The notes under the pieces: model-generated
Database searches by the model: none
The model's input: only the letters and a program-made list of their open reading frames with translations
Told to the model about the DNA's origin: nothing
Shown here: positions 24,309 to 33,026 of the stretch, in pieces
How the letters are laid out: every line of letters starts with the position of its first letter
Position numbering within the stretch: the stretch's first letter is position 1
Program-made: the position numbers and the translations under genes
From: CATQHL01 sp965204655
GTDB lineage: Bacteria > Actinomycetota > Acidimicrobiia > Acidimicrobiales > CATQHL01
DNA length: 64,000 nucleotides
Assembly: GCA_965204655.1 (NCBI GenBank)
Contig: OZ241998.1
Coordinates: 2,356,001-2,420,000 of the forward strand
Direction: 5' to 3'

Positions 24309-25418
24309 TCAGCGCCAAGCCCCGTAGCCGCGTCGTTCCAGCTTGTGCGCTAGGGAGAGGTCGCCGACCTCTACGATCCGCCCGTCTAGCAGGATGTGCA
24401 CGTAGTCGGGGGTGAGGTAGTCCAGCAGTCGCCGGTAGTGGGTGATAGCCAGCACGCCCAGGCGGGGGTTCTCCTGCGCGACTGCGCCGACGCCTTCGGC
24501 CACCACCTTCAGGGCGTCAATATCAAGGCCGGAGTCCGTCTCGTCGAGTATGGCCATTTCGGGCTGGAGTATGGCCATCTGCAGTATCTCGTTTCGCTTC
24601 TTCTCCCCGCCAGAGAACCCGTCGTTGATGAAGCGGTCGGCGAACGACGGGTCCATTTGCAGGCGTTCCATCCATTCCATTATCTTCATGCGCAGCTGCA
24701 GTATTGAGGTTTCCGTGCCCGTGCGTGCGGTCATTGATTGGCGCAGGAAGTTCAGCACCGACACTCCCACGATGGCCTGCGGATACTGGAACGCCAGAAA
24801 GAGCCCGGACTTGGCTCGCTCGTCTGCCCCCCAGTCGGTGATGTCCGTGCCCTTGAACCTCACCGACCCGTCGGTGATCCGGTATTCGGGGCTGCCCATA
24901 AGGGTGGCCGCAAGCGTGGACTTCCCCGACCCGTTAGGCCCCATCAGTGCGTGCAGTTCGCCCGCCCCAATCTTGAGGTCAACGCCCTTGAGTATGTGGG
25001 CAGCGCCGCTGGCGCCTGCGGCGCCGCCAGATCCGTTAGAGGTTTCCTCCCCGCCCGGCGAGTTAACAGCACAAACGTGCAACCCTTCAATAACAAACAC
25101 CGGCTCAGAGCCCGAGCCGCCGGTGGCGGGGTGTGAGGGGGCGTCGGCGGCAGGGTGCGAACTGGCGTTGGGGGCAGGGTGCGAACTGGCGTTGGGGGCA
25201 GGGTGCGAACTGGCGTTGGGGGCAGGGTGCGAACTGGCGTTGGGGGCAGGGTGCGAACTGGCGTTGGGGGCAGGGTGCGAACTGGCGTTGGGGGCAGGGT
25301 GCGAACTGGCGTCGGCGGAGGTGCTTGGGGAGGGAGCGGCGTCGGGAGCAGGGCTAGGGGCGGGGGAGGCGCTGGGGACTGCTTCGGAGGCAGAGCTAGG
25401 GGGAGGCGCGGAACTCAT
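24309..25418 (-). CDS. sufC: Fe-S assembly ATPase SufC (copy 2, with repeat-bearing N-terminal extension)
   Basis: 369 aa. GPNGSGKST, DGFSGGEKKRNE, MAILDETDSGLDIDAL and ITHYRR are the SufC ATPase motifs. It is closer to canonical SufC in the core than copy 1. The first 105 residues are an extension of Pro/Ala/Ser including seven exact or nearly exact 8-residue repeats (ASSHPAPN), followed by the domain VFVIEGLHV. A small Gly/Ala insert sits in the first strand-loop. It is first in the minus-strand order sufC2-sufS-sufU. Translation of the extension is uncertain. Confidence 0.88.
   Translation of the reverse strand: MSSAPPPSSASEAVPSASPAPSPAPDAAPSPSTSADASSHPAPNASSHPAPNASSHPAPNASSHPAPNASSHPAPNASSHPAPNASSHPAADAPSHPATGGSGSEPVFVIEGLHVCAVNSPGGEETSNGSGGAAGASGAAHILKGVDLKIGAGELHALMGPNGSGKSTLAATLMGSPEYRITDGSVRFKGTDITDWGADERAKSGLFLAFQYPQAIVGVSVLNFLRQSMTARTGTETSILQLRMKIMEWMERLQMDPSFADRFINDGFSGGEKKRNEILQMAILQPEMAILDETDSGLDIDALKVVAEGVGAVAQENPRLGVLAITHYRRLLDYLTPDYVHILLDGRIVEVGDLSLAHKLERRGYGAWR
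25151..25318. repeat. Seven 24-bp tandem repeats in the sufC2 5' coding region
   Basis: CAGGGTGCGAACTGGCGTTG plus GGGG recurs with a 24-bp period from 25151. The last copy has one change. The unit is a multiple of 3, so copy number changes keep the frame. Confidence 0.92.
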
Positions 25419-25488
25419 GCCCTCAGTCTACGGCGGAGATGGCCTGCCCTAGAGCCTTGAACTCGTCCTAGGGAGCGTCCGCGCAGCG

Positions 25489-25673
25489 CCGGCGACACCT
25501 AAAGCCGCTTTGTGTTGACCTGCGGCCCAGTGACGAACCTCCGCCAGTTCTACCAGGGACGCTCTGCGACACCTGCAATGGCTTGCGTTGACCTGCGAGT
25601 CGACGAACCTCACACAAGCGAGCGTGCACTGCTCCTCTGCGACACTTAATGGCTTGATACTGACCTGCGAGAG
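25489..25673. repeat. Three degenerate repeats in the 25419-25777 gap
   Basis: Units built on GCGACACCT, then GGCTT, then TGTTGACCTGCG occur near 25492, 25568 and 25639, spaced about 70-77 bp. The stretch otherwise holds no gene and should contain promoters for sufC2 and the gene at 25778. Confidence 0.6.
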
Positions 25674-25777
25674 GATAGTTCCGCAGGATCGGAGTCTCGC
25701 ATTAGCCGATAAATCGCAGCTAAACTGCCGGCTAACAGTATGAACTAGAAGAGGACAACTAAAGGAGGAAATAAGTA

Positions 25778-26608
25778 ATGGGAAAGTACAAATTCCGTAG
25801 AAAATCCAGAAAATTCCCTTACCGACTTTCGTCGTCCAAATACCCAATGCCCACTTTTCTATCCGGGGCTTTTTCTCTAGTAGACATCACTGGCGAAAGT
25901 CTTCCGCGAGTTCCTCAGTACTCAAATCCAAAAGAGGCAGCCCTCGCTGCCGCAAAAGAGGACGCTGACGCTTTAGCCAGAGACTGGCAAATCGTAGGCG
26001 ACGATCTCCGCTGGGCTATGAACTCGTTCGCCGAGGAAAACAATCTCCCCAAACCCCAGGAACTCAACCTTCCAGACTCGCCAAAAGTGACCTGCAAACG
26101 TAAAGGGCAGAGTAGACACTCTCAGTCCGCTGACCAGAAGTCGCGCTCACCAGAAACAACAGTAGAAGAGCCAGTTTCAACGCCTAATACTCAACAAACT
26201 GATAGCACTCCCGAAGAACCGGAAATCATCTATAGAGCAGTCTCCGCCGGCCTTCTCCCCCCGCCTCACGTGTTGCGAAAATACGAAGAGACCCTGCCTG
26301 GATCTGCTGATCGAATATTCCAGATGGCAGAAGCTCAGATCACCCAACGACAAGAAAAAGAATCCCGAATGCTGACCGCGGCTATCCAACGTTCCAAGTC
26401 CGGTATGTTTCTTGGATTCTTCCTCGCTCTTGCATTCCTTGGCGTAGCAGGTTGGTTGATTAGCATTGGCAATGTATGGCCTGGCACCCTTATTGGAGCT
26501 TTAAACCTAGTCACCCTTGTAAGCCTTTTTGTTCTTGGACGTCGTTCGACATCGGGTGCGAAGAATTCTCCTAGTCCCACAGACGGAGACGCCACTCCCG
26601 CGGACTGA
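25778..26608 (+). CDS. DUF2335-like membrane protein
   Basis: 276 aa. A basic N-terminus, then a Ser/Pro/Glu-rich linker, then IYRAVSAGLLPPPHVLRKYE, LPGSADRIFQMAEAQ and two hydrophobic segments (about residues 214-233 and 236-256). The -GPLPPP-L--YE--LPGAADRI- pattern followed by two helices is that of DUF2335 proteins, of unknown function and common in accessory regions. AAAGGAGGAAATAAGTA precedes the ATG, a very strong ribosome binding site. It lies just left of the first att-like repeat. Confidence 0.72.
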   Translation: MGKYKFRRKSRKFPYRLSSSKYPMPTFLSGAFSLVDITGESLPRVPQYSNPKEAALAAAKEDADALARDWQIVGDDLRWAMNSFAEENNLPKPQELNLPDSPKVTCKRKGQSRHSQSADQKSRSPETTVEEPVSTPNTQQTDSTPEEPEIIYRAVSAGLLPPPHVLRKYEETLPGSADRIFQMAEAQITQRQEKESRMLTAAIQRSKSGMFLGFFLALAFLGVAGWLISIGNVWPGTLIGALNLVTLVSLFVLGRRSTSGAKNSPSPTDGDATPAD

Positions 26609-26630
26609 CGCAGTTCAGCGCAAACGGCGC

Positions 26631-26655
26631 TAACCAGCAGCGGTCTATCCATTCC
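26631..26655. repeat. Short copy of the metallo-hydrolase 3'-end repeat (left)
   Basis: 25 bp (TAACCAGCAGCGGTCTATCC then ATTCC) with 2 mismatches to 32952-32976 and 36827-36851. It is the leftmost of three copies that bracket two defence segments. Confidence 0.75.
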
Positions 26656-26746
26656 GGAACCCCGGCGATGCCCGGAAGACACATTAGATCCCCGGCTGAT
26701 CGTCATTGTCTGATTCGTGATGCTCTGAGATAATCACTCGTGTGAA

Positions 26747-26825
26747 GCCGAGCACTTCAGCCCACTCGCACTACCTCAACGCGGCCTCGTAAAGGTCGGC
26801 CGGACTCACTGGGCAGGTGCTCGGC
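26747..26825. repeat. 9-bp inverted repeat in the 26609-26988 gap
   Basis: GCCGAGCAC (26747-26755) and GTGCTCGGC (26817-26825) are perfect reverse complements, 61 nt apart. The 380-bp gap also holds the short att-like repeat and, at the right end, the region before the methyltransferase ATG (GAGAGGGAAATC). Confidence 0.5.
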
Positions 26826-26988
26826 GGACATCGAAAGTCTTAGTGAAATGACCTGCGGAAAACCCAAAACAAGCTTCCCTATGCCACTAATCTACTAGTG
26901 AGAGAGCATGGGCGATGATGTCACACCCCATGCATAAAATCAAAATATCAAAAAACAGCATCTCAAATGAGGTAACGAGAGGGAAATC

Positions 26989-27729
26989 ATGACAACGCTG
27001 GCAACCGAGATGGCCGAGTCTGCTGCTTTCAGTTCTCCGGCAGATATAGAACTAGGTGATTTCAGAGACATCCTTGAGATGCTTGACCCCGGATCAGGTG
27101 ATCTCGTACTGACCGACCCTCCCTACACTATCAGCAGAGAGACAGGCTTTGCCAAACTTGGCAGTAACAGCATCAAAAGGTTCGCTGTCAGCATGGACTT
27201 TGGTGAATGGGATCACGCCCCCATTGATTTAGACATTTTGAGCAACTCAATCTATAGAGTCCTTCGAAATGGTGGAACCGCCATAGTTTGGTACGACATT
27301 TGGAAACTGTCACATTTGGCAGAGGCTTTGACAAAAGCGGGATTCAGAATGCTTCGTCTTCTGGTCTGGCAAAAGACTAATCCTGTACCGTTGAACATGA
27401 AATCGACATACTTGTCCAACAGTCGTGAAATAGCAGTGGTCGGTGTCAAAGGGAGGAAACCAACATTTAACAAGGAATATCATAATGGGGTTTACCCTCA
27501 ACCTATTCCACGGCACAACGGCAACCGCATTCATCCGACTCAGAAACCTTTAGATCTTTTTGCAGAATTAATTGAAGTTCATAGCCACCCCGATGACTTA
27601 ATCATTGACCCATTTCTGGGTTCAGGGACAACTGCTGTAGCTGCTGTTGAATCGGGAAGAAGATTTTTTGGCGGAGATATCGATCCGAAGTATGTTAAAG
27701 CGGCTCAAAAAAGAGCGGGGATCTTGTAA
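26989..27729 (+). CDS. DNA methyltransferase of a type II R-M pair
   Basis: 246 aa, beta-class: motif IV LVLTDPPYTISRETGF near the N-terminus, motif I IIDPFLGSGTTAVAAVESG near the C-terminus, and IHPTQKPLDLF before it. DPPY suggests adenine-N6 or cytosine-N4 methylation. It protects the host against the HNH enzyme encoded 21 nt downstream. No homopolymer tract is present. Confidence 0.9.
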   Translation: MTTLATEMAESAAFSSPADIELGDFRDILEMLDPGSGDLVLTDPPYTISRETGFAKLGSNSIKRFAVSMDFGEWDHAPIDLDILSNSIYRVLRNGGTAIVWYDIWKLSHLAEALTKAGFRMLRLLVWQKTNPVPLNMKSTYLSNSREIAVVGVKGRKPTFNKEYHNGVYPQPIPRHNGNRIHPTQKPLDLFAELIEVHSHPDDLIIDPFLGSGTTAVAAVESGRRFFGGDIDPKYVKAAQKRAGIL

Positions 27730-27750
27730 ACCCCTTAAGAAGCCATAGCG

Positions 27751-28395
27751 ATGTCAACTGTAAACACAAAGAACTGGGCTTACATTCCAAAGAAAGACAG
27801 CAAGCCATACCTTTTTTTGAAATTGGCTAGTCCTGACTCTGAAGGATATAGCCGAGAAGTCTTCGTTTCCGAATTTACAGGCGAATACAGTAAACTGCAA
27901 ATGGGTAATGGAGGCGACTGGTGTCGAGACGATTCTACTCTTGGACAATACTACAATATTACTCGCAATAAAACAAAAGGAAAGAACACTAGCATTAAAC
28001 TTGATGGATTAAAGAAAGTAAGCGAATCAAAACCAATACCATCTACAGTGGGTAAAAAAATTAGATCAATGAGATGTTCGGTGCTAGCAATAGGTGGGGA
28101 CAAAATTCAAGCTGATCACAAAGATGGCAGACGCGACGATCCAAGACTTAGTGATGTCAATAGAGTGACAGAAGATGATTTTCAACCATTATCCCAAGCG
28201 GTTAACAGTGCCAAAAGACAGCATTGCAAAGAGTGCAGAGAGACAAATAATAGGTTTGATGCAACAAGACTAGGATATGCTGCTTCGCAAACAAAAGGGA
28301 ACGGTCGTTATAGAGGATCGTGCGTGGGTTGTTATTGGCATGATCCAAAAGAATTTAATAAAATCATAAGCGAAAATTTTGTCAAGAAAGTCTAG
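27751..28395 (+). CDS. HNH-type type II restriction endonuclease
   Basis: 214 aa. The C-terminal half has QADHKDGRRDDPR, DFQPLSQAVNSAKRQHCKEC and CVGCYW, giving the HNH residues (DH...N...H/C) with four zinc-type cysteines. DATRLGY plus the C-terminal CVGCYWHDPKEFN resembles HNH restriction enzymes encoded next to their methylase. The first 90 residues (PYLFLKLASPDSEGYSREVF) may contact the target. The gene is AT-rich, unlike the suf genes. Confidence 0.82.
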   Translation: MSTVNTKNWAYIPKKDSKPYLFLKLASPDSEGYSREVFVSEFTGEYSKLQMGNGGDWCRDDSTLGQYYNITRNKTKGKNTSIKLDGLKKVSESKPIPSTVGKKIRSMRCSVLAIGGDKIQADHKDGRRDDPRLSDVNRVTEDDFQPLSQAVNSAKRQHCKECRETNNRFDATRLGYAASQTKGNGRYRGSCVGCYWHDPKEFNKIISENFVKKV

Positions 28396-28463
28396 AAACC
28401 ATGTTTCAATCATACTTTTTAATGGCTTCCGGATCCCCACATTCCTAAGCCAGACACACATCA

Positions 28464-28616
28464 ATGGTTAATGTGGAAGCAGGCGAATTCCTTGCATTCC
28501 GAGATTTCTACGAAAAGCAGCAACGCAACCACTACACGAAAGACAAAGAAGCCCGATTTCGCTGCCGAATTGGCGTCGCAGCACGATCCGGGTTCAGAGA
28601 AATGCTAGAACAATGA
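28464..28616 (+). CDS. Small 50-aa protein coupled to the repeat lipoprotein
   Basis: ATG 28464 opens a 50-codon frame: MVNVEAGEFLAFRDFYEKQ, then a basic middle and SGFREMLEQ. Its TGA overlaps the next ATG (ATGA at 28613), the coupling seen between real genes. The content is charged and helical, with no known domain. It may be a small regulator or simply a leader peptide. No strong ribosome binding site is visible before it. Confidence 0.4.
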   Translation: MVNVEAGEFLAFRDFYEKQQRNHYTKDKEARFRCRIGVAARSGFREMLEQ

Positions 28617-29866
28617 GAACCCTCACCATACTTCTCGCCGCAACACTCCTGCTCGGAGCGTGCGCAATGTCCTCCGAAGACCAAGAGCAAAGCCTAGCAC
28701 CCGAACTCCGAACAACCACCACCGAACCCGAACAGCGAATGGAATGGAACATCAACCACAACACCCTTCCACCAAGCGCTAACCGAGCGTTCGTTGAAAG
28801 CATTCAAAACTGCGGAACGCTCGCTGAATATGAATGGCTAATGACCACCAAAGAGCAAGAATTCGCTGAATTGTATTGCTCCGCCGCCGAACTCAGAGGA
28901 GCGTCGTGGGTAATGGAATGCCTAAACGATGGAGGGTTACTGAACCCTTACCTAGAGTGTTTCAGCACGAATTTTATGTGGATACCCGAGGGTAAACCTC
29001 ACTACGTGAGCATCTGGGAAGGCTGGGAAACTCACGGCTGCACAAATGAACTAATGCGTCGTTCACACGAAGAGTGGCAGGAGTGTAAGTTCAGCCTCAC
29101 CTATACGGAAGAGAACTGCTTGCGGTACGGCGGGGAATGGGACGCTCGGATGCCGTACAAACTCCAATGCAGCGCTAACGCCGGTATAGTCGCCCGGCGA
29201 GGAGCTCTCGGGTTACCATCGTCGCCGAACGTGGAAGACAGCATCAGTAGCCTCCGAGACGCCGTAGAAGAGATAGGACGCACGAATATCACCCCCCAAC
29301 CATCCTATTTCACGAGCGAAACGCTTTGCGTCGCCGCCGGGTTCTCGTGGAGTAGGGGAAACTGTGTTAACTCTTCCAGAGGCTCTGTAGGTTCGGCGGA
29401 GCGCATAGATGTCACTACCGACCCTTCCGATTATATGAGTGAAGGGCTTTGTGTCGCCGCTGGGTTCTTGTGGAGTAGGGGAAATTGTGTTAACTCTTCT
29501 AGAGGCTCTGTAGGTTCGGCGGAGCGCACGAATATCATCCGTCAACCATCCGATTTTACGAGCGAAACGCTTTGTGTCGCTGCTGGGTTCTTGTGGAGTA
29601 GGGGAAATTGTGTTTACCCTTCTAGAGGCTCTGTAGGTTCGGCGGAGCGCACGAATATCATCCGTCAACCATCCGATTTTACGAGCGAAACGCTTTGTGT
29701 CGCTGCTGGGTTCTTGTGGAGTAGGGGAAATTGTGTTTACCCTTCTAGAGGCTCTATAGGTTCGGCGGAACGCGTAGATGTCACCCCCGACCCTTCCGAT
29801 TACACGACCGAAGGGCTTTGCGTCGCCTCCGGGTTCGTTTGGCGCTCGGGGAGATGTTCGTGGTGA
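28613..29866 (+). CDS. Lipoprotein with 41-residue tandem repeats
   Basis: 417 aa. The signal peptide ends in a lipobox, LLLGACAM, so Cys 16 should be lipidated and the protein anchored outside the membrane. Residues about 40-215 are unique and Trp/Cys-rich. Then come 4.75 repeats of 41 residues, each with SE-LCVAAGFLWSRGNCV (two Cys) and SSRGSVGSAER. Repeats 3 and 4 are almost identical in DNA. Function unknown. It stands between a type II R-M pair and a phase-variable type IIG gene, so a surface receptor or decoy role is possible but unsupported. Confidence 0.75.
   Translation: MRTLTILLAATLLLGACAMSSEDQEQSLAPELRTTTTEPEQRMEWNINHNTLPPSANRAFVESIQNCGTLAEYEWLMTTKEQEFAELYCSAAELRGASWVMECLNDGGLLNPYLECFSTNFMWIPEGKPHYVSIWEGWETHGCTNELMRRSHEEWQECKFSLTYTEENCLRYGGEWDARMPYKLQCSANAGIVARRGALGLPSSPNVEDSISSLRDAVEEIGRTNITPQPSYFTSETLCVAAGFSWSRGNCVNSSRGSVGSAERIDVTTDPSDYMSEGLCVAAGFLWSRGNCVNSSRGSVGSAERTNIIRQPSDFTSETLCVAAGFLWSRGNCVYPSRGSVGSAERTNIIRQPSDFTSETLCVAAGFLWSRGNCVYPSRGSIGSAERVDVTPDPSDYTTEGLCVASGFVWRSGRCSW
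29282..29866. repeat. 123-bp tandem repeats (4.75 units) in the lipoprotein gene
   Basis: Unit ends (GGTTCGGCGGAGCGC type) fall at 29404, 29527, 29650 and 29773, an exact 123-bp period. The period is a multiple of 3, so unit gain or loss stays in frame. Confidence 0.92.
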
Positions 29867-29930
29867 AGATCGAGACGCCGCACGGCTGCACGTCGCTCTA
29901 ATTGGTATAAATTCCTAAAGGAAAAGTCAA

Positions 29931-32901
29931 ATGTCCAAAACAGAGCAGGGTAAAAACGAAGAGACAAACTTCAACACTATTTTGGCTGAGTTGCTTCGCA
30001 GAGAGTTTCTTTCCGGCTGGAAAGTTAAGCCACAAATGACAAAGCAAATTAAGGGCAGTGGCAGAATTCCTGATATTATGATGATTCCGCCTAGTGGTAA
30101 CATGGCAATAGTTGTTGAATGCAAATATGACACTTCAGTCAATCGTCAAAAAGTAGAGGATCAGTCGGAATCTCTTGTTGGAGAGCAGGCAATCAAGGGA
30201 CAGTCGATTTACGCAAGCGTTTCCCTTCTCTATCCCCGAATTTTGGAAACGGTTAAGGTAGTCAACGAAGAAGCATTGCTAAAGCGACCGCTCTGTTTTA
30301 AAGTTTTTATTAACCAAACAGATGAAAACGGGAGATTTCTTCGATTTCCACACGAAGGCTGGCAAGAAGGCGATGTTGAGGAGTTTGCAGATTTCTTGAA
30401 GTCTCTATCAGACGATGCTGGTTTGGATAGGGAAAAGGCTGACAAATTCATAGAAGGGGTATCTGAAGCCGCGGAAATTTTGAATTGCAATTTTCCTCAA
30501 GTTGCCGAGGCAGTAATACAGGAAAACTGCAAGCAAACCGACCAGATGGTTGCTGCATTAATGCTCAACGCTCTTGTCTTCCACCGTATTGTTGCTGCTC
30601 ATCATTCTGATCAGATAACTTCACCCTCCCAGATGAAAATCGCTGGCGAAATAACACAAATCAAAGTGGACGCAATGTGGCAAAAAATTCTGGACATCAA
30701 CTACTACCCGATATTTGGAGTGGCAAAGAAATGTTTGCAGGAAATTTCAGATGCAGCTATCGCTAGAAAATTTTTAGAAGTGCTGGCTGAGACAGCCGAT
30801 GACATCGCATCAGAAGATCCTTATGCAGCGCAGACTTTGGCCGGTGAGGCATTTGGTGCCTTGATAGCCGACAGAAAACTACTAGCTTCCTATTACACGC
30901 TGCCAACCTCTGCTAGCCTACTCGCTGAGCTAGCTGTAGACAGGCTTGAAACCGATTGGGGCAAGCCGTCTGAAATAACAAGCCTCAAGATAGCCGACTT
31001 TGCTTGCGGAACAGGCGCGCTGCTGACAGCCGTATATAAGAGCATCTCCAGCAGAGCAAGCAATAAGGGGTTAGACACATCACGGATTCACCGTCAGATG
31101 GTTGAGGATGTGTTCATCGGTGCCGACATCATGCCTGCAGCAGTTCATATCACAGCTGCTTCACTCAGCGCCCAGCATCCTGAAATTGAGTACACAAAAA
31201 CGCAGACTCATGTAATGCCGTTTGGTGAAACTGACGCCCAATTTTTTGCACATAAGAACGAGAAACCTCCATATGTGCGTCTCGGATCCCTGGAAGTCAT
31301 AAACCAAGACATAGCTCGGTCTCTTTTCGGCGATGGCACCTCAACTGTTACAGCTAAAGGCGAACCAGCCTACTCAGAAATGCAAGTTCCTTACGGGGAG
31401 TGCGACATCGTGATAATGAACCCGCCCTATACGAGTGCAACAAATCACGCCAAAAAAGAGCGAGAGAAAAACCCTCGGCCTGATTTTGCTGCGCTAGGGG
31501 TGGATGAGAACATTCAACGAATAATGGGCAAGAGAGAGAAGGAATTGTTCAAAACGCTAGACAACTTTGTGGCAGATGGACGTGTGGGGATGGGCAGCAA
31601 TTTTTTTGATGTAGCTCACGCCAAACTGAGGGGGGGGGGGGGTGGCCGCCTTCGTTTTATCGGCCGCGATGCCTACAGGGTCTGGATGGTCAAAACTACG
31701 AGATCTGTTAGCTGTCTGGTATGAGAATGTTTGCGTAGTTTCTATCAGTTCATCAAAGATGGAAGGGCGAGGATTCTCAGCAGACACAAACATGGCTGAG
31801 ATTTTGCTCGTTGCTACGAAGAGAGTTGAGCCGTTGGGGGAGGGTGAAAAGGAAGAAGCCTGGAAGTGGGTGTCAATTGACGAACAGCCACAGTCAAAAC
31901 TTGAATCCCTCCAAATCGCACGCGCGATTTCTAAAGCAGTGGAGGCTCCATCGCAGTTGATAACCATTGGAGAAACGAATTATGGGCACATAACAACGTG
32001 CAATAGACAGATTGCCCCAGTGATGCTGCGAAGTTCTGCAGTGGCAGAGGCTCTCTTGTCACTCGCGAATGTCGACAATCCTGGGCTTGAAATTCCTCGC
32101 CAAGGTAAGTTCCTGCAATTGCCTCTTTGCCGACTTTCCGAAATTGGAATTTGTGGGCCGGTTGACAGGATAATAGCTGGCAACAAGATAAACCAAGATG
32201 CTGGGGCGTTCACGCTGTCTGAGCACTCAGGAGGAGCAGTTGATTTCCCAGTTTTGTGGAACCATCACAGTAAAAGGGAAACACAACTTGTAGTGCTCCC
32301 AGATAAGCAAGGAAAAGTTGTGTCTGGCAAAAGCAAAGAGGCTGCTGATGTCTGGGAAACATCCACAAGACTACATTTCAACCGAGACTTTGATTTCACC
32401 TCGCAGCCTCTAGCAGCGTGTTTAACACCAGAAAGAGCACTTGGGGACAGAGCTTGGCCTAGTTTTATTTTGCACTCCAAAGGCGGAGACAAGGTTGAGA
32501 AAATAGATTGGGTCTATCCAGTGCTGCTCTGGGCAAATAGTACCTTGGGCTTGATATCGTTCTATATTGTCGGCACACGCAATCAAAAGGGCAGATCTAA
32601 TCTGACGATTTCTCGCCTCCCCGAACTTCTGGTCTTGGACCCGCGTCAGCTTTCACCCGGCCAGATCGCAACAGCCAAGAAGATCTTCGACAGAATGAGA
32701 ACCAAAGACTTTATGCCAGCTAACACGGCTGACTTTGACCCGGTTCGTCAAGAGTTGGATACAGTTGTTCTAAGTGAGATGCTTGGGTATGGGAAGGAAG
32801 TCTTGGAGAGACTAGATGTGTTGCGCTCACAATGGTGCAACGAGAGCCACCTAGCATCAGGCAGACGCAAGAAGCACAAGGAACAGCTAGTTAGTAATTG
32901 A
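29931..32901 (+). CDS. Phase-variable type IIG restriction-modification enzyme (frameshifted at a poly-G tract)
   Basis: The first frame (29931-31724) has an N-terminal nuclease domain (GRIPDIMMI, VVECKYD) and a methyltransferase core (ADFACGTGALLTA, VIMNPPYTSA). It reaches AHAKLR, then a 13-nt G run, and ends 75 nt later as nonsense. The rest of the domain continues in another frame from 31642: VAAFVLSAAMPTGSGWSKL, matching the usual LKPGGR-AFVLP loop, then a C-terminal specificity-like half to 32901. With 12 or 15 G the two join as KLRGGGVAAFVL. At 13 the product is cut at about 597 aa. TAAAGGAAAAGTCAA precedes the ATG. All domains look intact on both sides of the run. Confidence 0.88.
31630..31642. 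repeat. Poly-G tract, 13 nt, inside the type IIG catalytic domain
   Basis: The tract codes the glycine loop between motif IV and the next strand. ON lengths are multiples of 3 (12, 15); the given 13 is OFF. The position in mid-gene rather than at the start means OFF yields a truncated methylase. Confidence 0.9.
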
Positions 32902-32951
32902 GTCCCCTATCCTGTTTGCTTCGTTTAGGAAGTTTCGGGACAAAAGGGCGT

Positions 32952-33000
32952 TCACCAGCCGCGGTCTATCCATTCCTGTAGGTGGGGACTTTCGCGGCCT
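32952..33000. repeat. 49-bp copy of the metallo-hydrolase 3' end (middle)
   Basis: Differs from 36827-36875 at 2 of 49 positions. That sequence is the last 49 nt of the metallo-hydrolase gene, starting exactly at its stop codon. Here it is not part of any hydrolase, so it is a displaced copy next to the methyltransferase/HNH gene end. Confidence 0.85.
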
Positions 33001-33026
33001 GCTCTGGGTTGTCCTGCTATTAGAGG

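Noticed and set aside
25151..25318. Possible CRISPR array (24-bp units)
   Set aside because: Units are directly adjacent with no spacers and are in frame within the sufC2 extension.
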